From positions 1 through 24,879 of the forward strand of contig CAYFRD010000027.1 in the NCBI GenBank assembly GCA_964345555.1: a stretch of 24,879 bases of DNA, in the 5' to 3' direction. Position 1 is the stretch's first letter. Each line of letters starts with the position of its first letter. The position numbers and the translations under genes were made by a program. Positions 1 to 7,703 of the stretch are shown here, piece by piece. The notes beneath the pieces were generated by a model. It worked only from the letters and a program-made list of their open reading frames with translations. It was not told the DNA's origin and did no database searches. The stretch is from Peptoniphilus_E sp964345555 (lineage in GTDB: Bacteria > Bacillota > Clostridia > Tissierellales > Peptoniphilaceae).

Positions 1-16
1 TTCAATAGCGATTATT

Positions 17-451
17 CTATTTTCTTATGTTGATTTTTGCTAAAAGTGATAATATTATCAGCACTATTATGCCGGTAATAATTCCTGCGAAGTACATGCC
101 TGCTCCTATGGCGAGTTCGATTCCGGCACTCACCCAAAGGGCTGCTGCTGTTGTGAGTCCGAGTATATCATCTTTTTTCGTAATTATGGTTCCCGCTCCG
201 AGAAACCTGATCCCGGAAACTACTTTTGAGGCTATTCGAGAGGGGTCCGAGCCATATTGGCTGTGCAGAAATATGGCTATTGTCATGAGCAAGCATGATC
301 CAAGACTCACCAGCATATAGATTCTAAGTCCGGCTCCTTGTGTATTAGCTTCTCTTTCAAATCCTATTACTGCACTGATCAATGCTGAAATTAAAAGTCT
401 TGCTATAATTTCTATATAGGATAATCCCTATACAGTTAATTGATTTTCCAT
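17..451 (-). pseudogene. mgtC: MgtC/SapB-family membrane protein, interrupted by an in-frame amber codon
   Basis: The reading frame encodes an MgtC/SapB family inner-membrane protein: the family motif GFERE is followed by AGLRIYMLVSLGS and several hydrophobic segments up to a TAG stop at 17-19. The best start is ATG at 449-451, preceded by GGAG with an 8-base spacer. From there it reads MENQLTV, then TAG at 428-430, then GLSYIEIIARLLISA in the same frame, running into GFERE. The part after the stop is typical of the family's first helix, so the natural protein should be about 144 residues with one codon (probably TGG or CAG) mutated to TAG. A shorter product could only start at a non-ATG codon such as TTG at 380-382, which would remove most of the first helix. 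MgtC proteins are linked to growth under low Mg2+ and, in some pathogens, to F-ATPase modulation; which applies here is unknown. Confidence 0.8.
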
Positions 452-573
452 AATACCGTCTCCATACTTTCTTCAATAAATCTATGGTTTAAAGTAACTT
501 TCTCTTTTTATAAATTTAATTTTATTATTTAAATTATTACTTTACACATATTTCGCATTATTGAGTTGTTTTG

Positions 574-613
574 CACAAAAATATCGGCTCTTGCCTTGGC
601 AAAAACCGATATT
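574..613 (-). terminator. Intrinsic terminator of the cbpA-clpB operon
   Basis: On the minus strand an 8-bp stem AATATCGG/CCGATATT (580-587 with 606-613) encloses a second pairing TTGCC/GGCAA and is followed by a short T tract. It lies 8 bases past the clpB stop codon. Confidence 0.8.
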
Positions 614-621
614 GATTTTGA

Positions 622-3201
622 TTATTCAGATGTGATTTTCAATTTGTTTTCTTGCATAGTCACTGTTACTTTGCTGTTTTCCGTGATTTCATCTCTGATT
701 ATCATTCTTGACATTTCTGTTTCTATGTTGGATTGGATGTATCTCTTCACGGGTCTTGCACCGAATTGTACGTTGTATGAGTTTTCCAATATGGAGTTCA
801 ATGCTTCTTCGGTGACTTCTATGATTATGTTCCTGTCTGATAGCCTATGTTCTATATCTTTAATTGCAGCTTTTATTATCTTGTAGATTTCATTTTTGGC
901 AAGTGGTTTAAACATGACTATTTCATCTACTCTGTTCAAAAATTCCGGTCTGAATCGTCTTTGCATTTCTTCTCTTACCAGTTCTCTTGCTTCTTCGGTG
1001 ATTTCATCATTTTCTCCTATACCGTCAAGTAGGTATTGTGAGCCTATATTTGATGTCATGATTATGACCGTATTTTTAAAGTCTACTGTCCTGCCTTGAT
1101 TGTCCGTGAGTCTTCCGTCATCAAGTACTTGTAGCAATATGTTGAATACATCGGGGTGAGCCTTTTCTATTTCATCAAAGAGCACCACGCTGTACGGTTT
1201 TCTTCTGACTGCTTCTGTGAGTTGTCCGCCTTCTTCGTATCCCACGTATCCCGGAGGAGATCCTACAAGTCGTGAAACGGAGTGTTTTTCCATATATTCC
1301 GACATATCTATTCTTATGATGTTCTTTTCGTCGTCGAAGAGGTTTTCGGTGAGCGCCTTTGCTGTTTCCGTCTTACCTACTCCTGTGGGACCCAAAAATA
1401 TAAACGAACCGATGGGTCTGTTTTCGCTTTTTAATCCCGCTCTTGCACGCAGTACGGCATCACTTACCACTTTGACTGCTTCATCTTGACCGATTACTCT
1501 TTTGTGAAGTGTGTCTTCAAGGTTGATCAATTTATCTCTTTCAGTCTTGTTAAGCTTTTCTACGGGTATTCCCGTCCATCTGCTGACTACATGTGCTATT
1601 TCGTCTTCGGTGACTTCTTCTTTTACCATGGAGTCTTCTTCCTTGGTGACACTTTCAGCTTTTTTCAATTCTTCTTCCAGTTGAGGCAGTTTTCCGTAAC
1701 GAAGTTCTGACAGTTCTTCAAGGTTGTAATTTCTTTCAGCTTCTTCTATTCTGTGTTTTACGTCTTCTATTTCTTTTTTGATATTCTTAACCTTGTCCAG
1801 TTCGTGTTTTTCGCTTTCCCATTTTGCGCTCAATTTATCAAATTCTGATTTTTCTTCTGAAAGTTCTTTTTCCAATATTTGAAGTCTGTTTTTTGATGGT
1901 TCGTCAGTTTCCTTTTTAAGTGCTTCTCTTTCGATTTCCAATTGTAGGATTCTTCTTCTTACATCGTCAATCTCTGTGGGCATGGAATCTATTTCGGTCC
2001 TAAGCATTGCGCAGGATTCGTCCATCAAGTCTATTGCTTTGTCCGGTAAAAATCTGTCTGTGATATATCTGTCCGAAAGAGTTGCAGCTGCTATTACAGC
2101 TGAGTCGGAAATTCTTATGCCGTGGAATATTTCGTATTTTTCTTTCAATCCTCTTAATATTGAAATGGTATCTTCAACTGTAGGTTCTTGCACAAGCACT
2201 TTTTGAAATCTTCTTTCCAACGCAGGATCTTTTTCAATATATTTTCTGTATTCGTCAAGGGTTGTGGCACCTATGGCATGGAGTTCTCCCCTTGCAAGCA
2301 TGGGCTTTAATAAGTTGGATGCATCCATTGCACCTTCTGTCTTGCCCGCTCCCACGATATTGTGAATTTCATCGATGAACATTATTATTTGCCCGTCGGA
2401 TTTTTTCACTTCAGAGAGTACTGCCTTTAGTCTTTCTTCAAACTCTCCTCTATACTTTGCACCGGCTACCAACGCTCCCATATCCAAGGAGAATATCACC
2501 TTGTCCTTCAATCCCTCCGGAACATCTCCGTTTATAATTCTCTGTGCAAGTCCTTCAACTATGGCTGTTTTCCCTACTCCGGGTTCTCCTATGAGTACAG
2601 GGTTGTTCTTTGTTCTTCTGGAAAGTATTCTGATGACATTTCTGATTTCTTCATCTCTGCCGATTACAGGGTCGATTTTTCCGTTTCTTGCGTCTTTGCT
2701 CAAATCCCTTCCGTATTTTTCCAAAGCGTCATAGGTTGCTTCAGGATTGTCGGTATTGACTTGCTGATTTCCTCTTATCTTCTTCAAAGCGTCTAAAAAT
2801 CCGCCCATAGTGATATTGTGTTTTTCAAAAATCTTTCCGGATTTCGAACCGTTCAAGGATATCAATGCCAAGTAAAGGTGTTCCACCGATACGTAGTCAT
2901 CCTTGAAATCTATGGCGAATTTTCCTGCGTCATCTATTATCTTTTTAAATTCAGATGATGCATATACATCGGAGCCCCTTTGCTTTGGGAGTCTTGCAAT
3001 TTCAGTTTCAAGATCTCTTTCTACTTCATCTACATTTACTCCCATATATTTTAAAATTCTTGGAACAAGTCCGTCTTTATCCTTTGTTAGTGCGTAGTTT
3101 AAGTGTACTTCCTCCAGTTGAGGATTGCCGTAGGACGAAGCGATGTTTTGCGCATCTTGTAAAGATTGCAGTGATTTTTGAGTGAATTTTTCAAAATTCA
3201 T
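622..3201 (-). CDS. clpB: ATP-dependent disaggregase ClpB
   Basis: This is a full-length Hsp100 chaperone that, with the DnaK system, threads aggregated proteins through a hexameric ring in the cytosol. Residues 1-145 form the Clp N domain. The first AAA+ module has Walker A GEPGVGKT at 205-212 and Walker B IMFIDEIHN near 273-281. A charged coiled-coil middle domain (about 400-520) separates ClpB from ClpA/ClpC types. The second AAA+ module has GPTGVGKT at 604-611. I place the start at ATG 3201 rather than the in-frame ATG at 3207, because AGGAGG (3209-3214) is 7 bases from the former and 1 base from the latter; this gives the usual N-terminus MNFEKFTQKS. It sits 14 bases after the J-protein gene and should be co-transcribed from the CtsR-controlled promoter at 4176-4204. 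Confidence 0.97.
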   Translation of the reverse strand: MNFEKFTQKSLQSLQDAQNIASSYGNPQLEEVHLNYALTKDKDGLVPRILKYMGVNVDEVERDLETEIARLPKQRGSDVYASSEFKKIIDDAGKFAIDFKDDYVSVEHLYLALISLNGSKSGKIFEKHNITMGGFLDALKKIRGNQQVNTDNPEATYDALEKYGRDLSKDARNGKIDPVIGRDEEIRNVIRILSRRTKNNPVLIGEPGVGKTAIVEGLAQRIINGDVPEGLKDKVIFSLDMGALVAGAKYRGEFEERLKAVLSEVKKSDGQIIMFIDEIHNIVGAGKTEGAMDASNLLKPMLARGELHAIGATTLDEYRKYIEKDPALERRFQKVLVQEPTVEDTISILRGLKEKYEIFHGIRISDSAVIAAATLSDRYITDRFLPDKAIDLMDESCAMLRTEIDSMPTEIDDVRRRILQLEIEREALKKETDEPSKNRLQILEKELSEEKSEFDKLSAKWESEKHELDKVKNIKKEIEDVKHRIEEAERNYNLEELSELRYGKLPQLEEELKKAESVTKEEDSMVKEEVTEDEIAHVVSRWTGIPVEKLNKTERDKLINLEDTLHKRVIGQDEAVKVVSDAVLRARAGLKSENRPIGSFIFLGPTGVGKTETAKALTENLFDDEKNIIRIDMSEYMEKHSVSRLVGSPPGYVGYEEGGQLTEAVRRKPYSVVLFDEIEKAHPDVFNILLQVLDDGRLTDNQGRTVDFKNTVIIMTSNIGSQYLLDGIGENDEITEEARELVREEMQRRFRPEFLNRVDEIVMFKPLAKNEIYKIIKAAIKDIEHRLSDRNIIIEVTEEALNSILENSYNVQFGARPVKRYIQSNIETEMSRMIIRDEITENSKVTVTMQENKLKITSE

Positions 3202-3215
3202 ATCCATTCCTCCTA

Positions 3216-4118
3216 TTATGATATATTCTTCAATTCTTCATATAATTTAATTTGTGCTTCTGTTAATTTGCTCGGATTTACTATTTTAAATACTATATAC
3301 AGATCTCCTGTATTTCCCTTTAGATCTTTAAATCCCTTTTTAGGAATTCTGAGTTTTGAGCCGCCCTTTGTATTCTTGGGGACTTTGAGTTTTATTCTTC
3401 CCTCAAGAGTTTGCACAGTTATGCTGTCTCCGAGAGCCGCTTGCCATGGATAGATTTCCTTTTCGTTATAAATATCCAGTCCTTCAAGTTTTAAGTCCCT
3501 ATGTGGATATAGTTCTATCTTGAAGTAAATATCTCCCGAAACTCCGTATTTTTCTCCCTTTACTCTTATCTTCTTGCCGGGAGTAATACCTGCCGGGATT
3601 TTCAAATCCACACTTATCGGTTTGTCATTTAAGTATAGATTGATTTGCTTTTCCGCTCCCTTGTAGGCATCTTCCAAGGATATCTCGATCTCAGTATTAT
3701 ATCTCTGTCTGGTCTTTCCGTGTCTACTTCTTCCTCCGGAGTTCATATCTGAAAATATGTCCGAAAAGCTGAATCCCCCTGTTGTTTTTTCATCTCCGAA
3801 GAACATGTTGAAAAAGTCCGAAAATCTACCACTTCCACCTGTATTTGTGTAGGTGTATCCGTATTGTGACGGATCAAAGTTAGCCCCGTTTGCAAAATCG
3901 TAGTTTGACCCGAATTTATCGTATTTTTCCTTCTTGTCCGCATCTGACAATACTTCGTAGGCTTCGTTGACTTCCTTTAATTTTTCCTGTGCGGCGTCAT
4001 CCCCTTGATTTAAATCGGGGTGATACTTCTTTGCCAATTTTCTATATGCTGATTTAATTTCCTTCTGAGTGGCATTTTTGTCAACTCCAAGGATTTCATA
4101 ATAATCTCTGTATTTCAA
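3216..4118 (-). CDS. cbpA: DnaJ/Hsp40-family co-chaperone, CbpA type (no zinc finger)
   Basis: This is a class B J-domain protein of 300 residues. The J domain spans about residues 4-67 with the HPD motif at 33-35, which stimulates DnaK ATPase. A Gly/Phe-rich stretch follows (about 85-135), then two beta-rich substrate-binding C-terminal domains (about 140-295). The four CxxCxGxG zinc-finger repeats of canonical DnaJ are absent, so it matches CbpA rather than DnaJ. Pairing with clpB in one operon fits, since both work with DnaK on aggregates. The start ATG at 4118 begins MKYRDYYEILGV, the normal J-domain opening. The upstream region carries a strong promoter and a CtsR box, so expression should be heat-inducible. 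dnaK itself is not in the window. Confidence 0.93.
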   Translation of the reverse strand: MKYRDYYEILGVDKNATQKEIKSAYRKLAKKYHPDLNQGDDAAQEKLKEVNEAYEVLSDADKKEKYDKFGSNYDFANGANFDPSQYGYTYTNTGGSGRFSDFFNMFFGDEKTTGGFSFSDIFSDMNSGGRSRHGKTRQRYNTEIEISLEDAYKGAEKQINLYLNDKPISVDLKIPAGITPGKKIRVKGEKYGVSGDIYFKIELYPHRDLKLEGLDIYNEKEIYPWQAALGDSITVQTLEGRIKLKVPKNTKGGSKLRIPKKGFKDLKGNTGDLYIVFKIVNPSKLTEAQIKLYEELKNIS

Positions 4119-4151
4119 ATAATCACTTCCTCATTGTTTGGTTTAGAAGTT

Positions 4152-4168
4152 TCTGACCTTCTTTGACC
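4152..4168 (-). promoter_or_regulatory. CtsR operator
   Basis: Minus strand reads GGTCAAA-GAA-GGTCAGA, a tandem heptad with 3-base spacing, one mismatch from the known CtsR consensus (GGTCAAA-N3-GGTCAAA). It starts 7 bases downstream of the -10 box, so bound CtsR would block initiation at the cbpA-clpB promoter. ctsR is not in the window. Confidence 0.88.
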
Positions 4169-4175
4169 TTAATAT

Positions 4176-4204
4176 ATTATAATATACACTCATATAAAAT
4201 GCAA
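4176..4204 (-). promoter_or_regulatory. Vegetative promoter of cbpA-clpB
   Basis: -35 TTGCAT (4199-4204), 17-base spacer, perfect -10 TATAAT (4176-4181) on the minus strand, immediately upstream of the CtsR box. Confidence 0.88.
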
Positions 4205-4224
4205 CATCTTAGAGTAAATTTAAA

Positions 4225-4247
4225 ATAAAAAATAGGGTTTCCCCTAT
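4225..4247 (-). terminator. Intrinsic terminator after the radical SAM gene
   Basis: Minus strand ATAGGG-GAAA-CCCTAT (4232-4247) is a 6-bp stem with a GNRA-type tetraloop followed by a run of six T. It lies 28 bases past the stop of the restored radical SAM reading frame, which supports that frame being the true 3' end. Confidence 0.85.
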
Positions 4248-4275
4248 ATTTTTCAACTATAAATACACGTCATTA

Positions 4276-4975
4276 TTAATCCGCCGATCCTACTCCGAAG
4301 TCTGTATTTTCGTATAGAAAATCTATTCTCGGCTCATCTTGCAGATATCCGTACTTATCCATAAACCACCCCCACCAATTCATCGTCTCTTTTCACATCT
4401 GTGGAGTTTTCTACAAATATGTTTATGGTCGTCCATTTAAAGCGATCTTTTATTATCTCCATATCTCTATCTATCATTTCCCTTGTCTGCCCTTGAATTC
4501 CCACCATCAAACAAGGCGCATCAAAGTATTGTTCAACTTCTTCCACCTTTGTAAACCTAGCATTTTTATTCAAAACTTTTTCTCTGAAGTCATAATCAAA
4601 GGTTTCAATCCCTATCTTAAACAACACTTCCGTTCCATGGAAAAACTCTCTTACCTCCAACAGTCTATCCTTGTAAGCATAATGCGCCTCAAAGATAAGA
4701 GTATTGATGTTTTTTTCCTTCACTACGTTTTTTATATCCACTAAAGTTTGCTCGGGAAGTTCAAAGACCGAGCCGGAGTTTATACATTCAAGTGTACGGA
4801 ATTCTCCGGTTACATTTACAAGTATCTCTTTGTTAAATTTTACAATGTACTCATTATCTATGGAGTTGTCATCTATATAGTCACAAAAGGTACACTTGCT
4901 CCAGAAACACGGTCTGCCCACGAGCAGCACAATTTCTCTTTTTTGTTTTTCTAAAATTTTACTGTATCTTATCAA
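4276..4975 (-). pseudogene. Radical SAM protein, likely QueL-type queuine lyase, with a 3' frameshift
   Basis: Radical SAM family: the cluster-binding cysteines are C23, C28 and C31 (RPCFWSKCTFCDY), an unusual CX4CX2C spacing instead of CX3CX2C. The uninterrupted frame ends at 4355 with VGVVYG. Deleting one G from the G5 run at 4369-4373 restores DDELVGWFMDKYG and continues to ENTDFGVGSAD with a stop at 4276-4278, giving 232 residues; the extra C-terminus is coding-like and ends just before a terminator. The start is TTG 4975 with GAGG 7 bases upstream, overlapping the end of the S-component gene by 17 bases. Known: in Clostridioides difficile a subgroup of radical SAM enzymes converts queuine to preQ1 and is linked to an ECF transporter. 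The queuine-lyase call is inference from that gene pairing. The frameshift removes about 35 C-terminal residues, so activity is doubtful if it is real. Confidence 0.65.
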
Positions 4976-5501
4976 CGTCGAACCTCACATATATTTTTTT
5001 TACTATATAAAAGGACATGAGCCTGTCGAAATATTCCATGAAAAACTGAATCACAAAAGTTGAAACAGCAGGGTCCAATCCTGAATTTATCAAAAATCTC
5101 ACAATTATGGACGAACCGCTGGAAGTGACTCCTCCAAAGATGTATCCGGCAATGATCGCCCCTAGTATTGCCGCCGGCAATACTATTATCAACATGGAAA
5201 AAGGTGTTGTCAATTTTTCCGTAAAGTCATGCTCCAAAAATATCCCCAACATAAATACCATGAGCATGCCCGTGGGAGCAAAGGGTAAAGCGTAGGGATC
5301 GAAGAGCATGGCAACTATGCATGATGATGCAAAGGCACATGCAACCGCCATTCTCCAACCGAATATCAAGCATATGAGCATGGTTCCCATGTGATCCAGC
5401 AATAGCGGCACCTTAGTAGCCACAGCTACAAATGCTCCGACTATATTTACAGCCACAGCTATACCTACTATTACAATCTCTCTAGTCTTGTATTTTTGCA
5501 T
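4959..5501 (-). CDS. qrtT: ECF transporter S component, likely QrtT-type queuosine-precursor/queuine uptake
   Basis: A hydrophobic protein of 180 residues with about six membrane segments. The N-terminal pattern (positive MQKYKTRE, a helix, then LLLDHMGTML followed by FGWRMAVACAFASS) is typical of substrate-binding S components of energy-coupling factor importers. The start is ATG 5501, with AGGAGG 7 bases upstream; an in-frame ATG at 5534 lies inside the leader hairpin and is not the start. No ECF ATPase or T component is present, so it would share a group II module encoded elsewhere. The adjacent overlapping radical SAM gene points to queuine or a queuosine precursor as substrate; folate, pantothenate or niacin cannot be excluded from sequence alone. 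Confidence 0.7.
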   Translation of the reverse strand: MQKYKTREIVIVGIAVAVNIVGAFVAVATKVPLLLDHMGTMLICLIFGWRMAVACAFASSCIVAMLFDPYALPFAPTGMLMVFMLGIFLEHDFTEKLTTPFSMLIIVLPAAILGAIIAGYIFGGVTSSGSSIIVRFLINSGLDPAVSTFVIQFFMEYFDRLMSFYIVKKIYVRFDVDKIQ

Positions 5502-5609
5502 AAAAAAACCTCCTAAATATTTAGGAGAACTCATAAAAATAGCGCCTTGATTTTTTTATTCTTGGAGTTCTCAAACAAGTCCCGCCACCTGTGCGGATTA
5601 TACTAGGCA
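5502..5609 (-). promoter_or_regulatory. Structured 5' leader, candidate riboswitch or attenuator for the ECF S-component operon
   Basis: About 108 bases between the predicted start point and the ATG. Hairpin A pairs GAGAACTC (5565-5572) with GAGTTCTC (5525-5532). Hairpin B is an 18-base perfect palindrome CTCCTAAATATTTAGGAG (5510-5527) that buries the Shine-Dalgarno and is followed by seven T. The two share the CTC at 5525-5527 and partly exclude one another, the usual logic of a riboswitch expression platform. Upstream lies a compact GC-rich element: CCGC/GCGG, or CAGGT/ACTTG around a GGCGGG loop. I cannot match it to a preQ1-I or preQ1-II consensus. The ligand is unknown. Confidence 0.6.
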
Positions 5610-5615
5610 TTAATC

Positions 5616-5644
5616 AGTATAGCAGGAAATGTTTGATTTGTCAT
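5616..5644 (-). promoter_or_regulatory. Promoter of the ECF S-component/radical SAM operon
   Basis: Minus strand -35 ATGACA (5639-5644), 17-base spacer, -10 TATACT (5616-5621); each differs from consensus at one position. Confidence 0.75.
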
Positions 5645-5666
5645 TTTTATTTGAATTTTTAATTAC

Positions 5667-6392
5667 TTAGACCAAACCTTGAATCTTAGCTATATAAATG
5701 AACAAAAATATCAGACCGTCATAAAGCACATGTATTATATAGGGCAACAGCAGATTTTTTCTCCAGATATAAGCAAGGCTCAAAGCAAATCTCACCGAGC
5801 CTATAACTATAAAGCTCTGAGTGAAATTGAAACTGTAAGTGGGCAAGTGAAGTGCCCCGAAAATCAACGAACTTAAAACCCAAGCAATTATTAGAGCAAG
5901 AAATTTACTTGCTCCCTTGAGATTGTTGTATATAAATAAAAAGGGCACTACGAAAAGAATCTCTTCCACAAATAATTGTATGAAAAGCACAGCAGTTAAA
6001 ATCAAACTATTGTCTTTACTTATAAAATCAACCACCGGATTCTCAACAGCTTCACTTATATCTAAAAAAGACAGTGAGAAAAATGCCGCTGCGTAGGTCA
6101 TTATCAAAACTGCAATTATTATGAGCAGGTCCTTTAATTTCAAAGGTTTAAGAAGTTTTCCATACCACTTGACATCAAGTACAAAAAGAGACAGCACCCC
6201 GACAAATATGAACAGAAAAAAGTTCAACACTGCATTTACAGCATCTATCTGTGAAAATGCAAACCCTCCGCTCACACTCATCAATATAAATCCGCCGAAA
6301 AGTATTCCCATGGATATAGTCCATCGTGCGCCGGAGACATCTTCAAATGGAAAATCGCTATAATCTTTGTACTTTACCAATTCTTCACTCAT
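5667..6392 (-). CDS. CPBP-family (Rce1/CAAX-like) intramembrane protease homologue
   Basis: A polytopic membrane protein of 241 residues with about seven to eight hydrophobic segments and the CPBP/ABI motifs: E143-E144 (QLFVEEILFVV), FGALH with H182, and H221/D225 (HVLYD). The usual first motif is EExxxR; here Val148 replaces the Arg. The glutamates and histidines needed for metal-independent peptidase chemistry remain. Some members cleave or protect against peptides such as bacteriocins, but the substrate here is unknown. It lies 25 bases after the second permease gene with its own Shine-Dalgarno (AAGGGTG) and no terminator between, so it is the last gene of the GntR-ABC operon. I see no clear terminator after it. 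Confidence 0.8.
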   Translation of the reverse strand: MSEELVKYKDYSDFPFEDVSGARWTISMGILFGGFILMSVSGGFAFSQIDAVNAVLNFFLFIFVGVLSLFVLDVKWYGKLLKPLKLKDLLIIIAVLIMTYAAAFFSLSFLDISEAVENPVVDFISKDNSLILTAVLFIQLFVEEILFVVPFLFIYNNLKGASKFLALIIAWVLSSLIFGALHLPTYSFNFTQSFIVIGSVRFALSLAYIWRKNLLLPYIIHVLYDGLIFLFIYIAKIQGLV

Positions 6393-6417
6393 AACATCAC
6401 CCTTTTATTTATACCTA

Positions 6418-7065
6418 TTATCTCTTGGATTTAACTACTTTTATTGAAATAATATAGGACAACAACGGCATCAAGATCCCTATGGATATTGCAATGGCTA
6501 TTATGCTGTTTTGTGAAAAGTTTATATCCGCAAATATATTTTTAAATTTCGCTACAAGCAATCCAACTATGAACATTATTCCGAAAGCAAATATAAACAT
6601 TGCTGCAATGGATTTTTTCACTCCAAACTTGAATATAAAGGGAATAAATAGCATATACATAATAGTTATAACGCAAACTATACTCAAGACGTTTACCGCA
6701 AAATACATCACAAACTCATCTACGGTTTTCATCCCCACCACTACATTTATGACGAAGGATACGAAAAACACCAAAATCAAAGTAAATACCTGACAGAGAA
6801 TTACCAAGGCAAATTTTGCACTTACTATATCCCTGGCCTTCACGGGAGAGCTCTTGAGATATAAGTAACACAGAGACTGCTCATCATTGTTAAAAGTATT
6901 GATCAGCAAGGAAAAAAATATTACGCTTAAATAACCTATTCCTGCACTTTCCCCTTGAATGTAAAACATAATTCCGAATACTATAGGAAAGAGTATCATC
7001 ATATGCTTACTCTCATTGGAACGCACTATGTTTACTATATCTTTATACATCAAGCTTCTCGTCAT
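6418..7065 (-). CDS. ABC-2-type exporter permease subunit (second)
   Basis: A membrane protein of 215 residues with about six predicted helices. The N-terminal cytoplasmic segment MTRSLMYKDIVNIVRSNE precedes the first helix, and KSSPVKARDIVSAKF is the coupling-helix loop seen in ABC-2 permeases (compare the preceding gene's KAMPIKIKDYVGAKF). Its ATG overlaps the stop of the upstream permease gene as ATGA, so translation is coupled. It should form a heterodimeric channel with that permease, driven by the ATPase at 7700-8545. The substrate is not evident; related YtrBCD/Pmt-type systems export peptides or handle cell-wall antibiotics. Confidence 0.82.
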   Translation of the reverse strand: MTRSLMYKDIVNIVRSNESKHMMILFPIVFGIMFYIQGESAGIGYLSVIFFSLLINTFNNDEQSLCYLYLKSSPVKARDIVSAKFALVILCQVFTLILVFFVSFVINVVVGMKTVDEFVMYFAVNVLSIVCVITIMYMLFIPFIFKFGVKKSIAAMFIFAFGIMFIVGLLVAKFKNIFADINFSQNSIIAIAISIGILMPLLSYIISIKVVKSKR

Positions 7066-7703
7066 TTCACTCTCTCCTCAAAAAATTTTACAGCTACATT
7101 TTTTAGCACAAATGTCAATACTACATCTGCGGTAATAATTACCGCCAAGTATAAGATATTTACGGAAGATATTATATTGTACAAAACCTCATTCCCCAAT
7201 CTTTGCGACATAAAGAACAAAGCCAGGTAACCTATTATGAATATGCTGGTTATATAAATGGAAAATTTGTCATAACCCATTTTCATGGTGAATGTAAGAT
7301 TTACTAAGCTGACAGCTAACAGAAAGCTCAGTGCAAAACATAGGAAAACCGTTATTTCAACACTTTGTGATTTAATATATGTCCCCAATGTAAAAAGTAA
7401 TATGATGACAAAGTTGACTGCTCCCATCACGTAAAATTTTGCTCCCACATAATCTTTTATTTTGATGGGCATTGCTTTTAAATATTTGGTAAATCCGGCA
7501 CTGTCATCATAAAAACAGGTATTTAAAATATATGAATTTACCAAAAAAGACAGGGTAAACATTACAAACAACAACATTAAATAGTTGAAACTGTTTTGCA
7601 TTATCCTCGTGACCGGATATATACTCAACGTGATTATTACTAAGAACATCGACTTTGCATTGTTCTTTAAATTATAGAAGTCGTTTAAAAATATTGATTT
7701 CAC
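7062..7703 (-). CDS. ABC-2-type exporter permease subunit (first)
   Basis: A membrane protein of 213 residues with about six hydrophobic segments and the same organisation as the following gene: a short cytoplasmic start (MKSIFLNDFYNLKNNAKS), helix 1, then the loop FTKYLKAMPIKIKDYVGAKF between helices 2 and 3. It starts with GTG at 7703, overlapping the ATPase stop codon as GTGA; it ends overlapping the next ATG. These overlaps imply fixed stoichiometry. It is likely half of a heterodimeric ABC-2 exporter. Similarity between the two permeases suggests an old duplication. Confidence 0.82.
   Translation of the reverse strand: MKSIFLNDFYNLKNNAKSMFLVIITLSIYPVTRIMQNSFNYLMLLFVMFTLSFLVNSYILNTCFYDDSAGFTKYLKAMPIKIKDYVGAKFYVMGAVNFVIILLFTLGTYIKSQSVEITVFLCFALSFLLAVSLVNLTFTMKMGYDKFSIYITSIFIIGYLALFFMSQRLGNEVLYNIISSVNILYLAVIITADVVLTFVLKNVAVKFFEERVK

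Noticed and set aside
3743..3943. A second minus-strand frame inside the J-protein gene
   Set aside because: It is an alternative frame of the Gly/Phe-rich coding region with no start context and no homology.
5502..5534. Upstream start for the ECF S component (ATG 5534)
   Set aside because: It would translate the leader hairpin and bury the AGGAGG that fits ATG 5501 with a 7-base spacer.
5540..5609. preQ1-I or preQ1-II riboswitch in the S-component leader
   Set aside because: The 5' element lacks the C-rich loop and A-rich tail of preQ1-I and the conserved blocks of preQ1-II as I know them, so I list it only as an unassigned leader.
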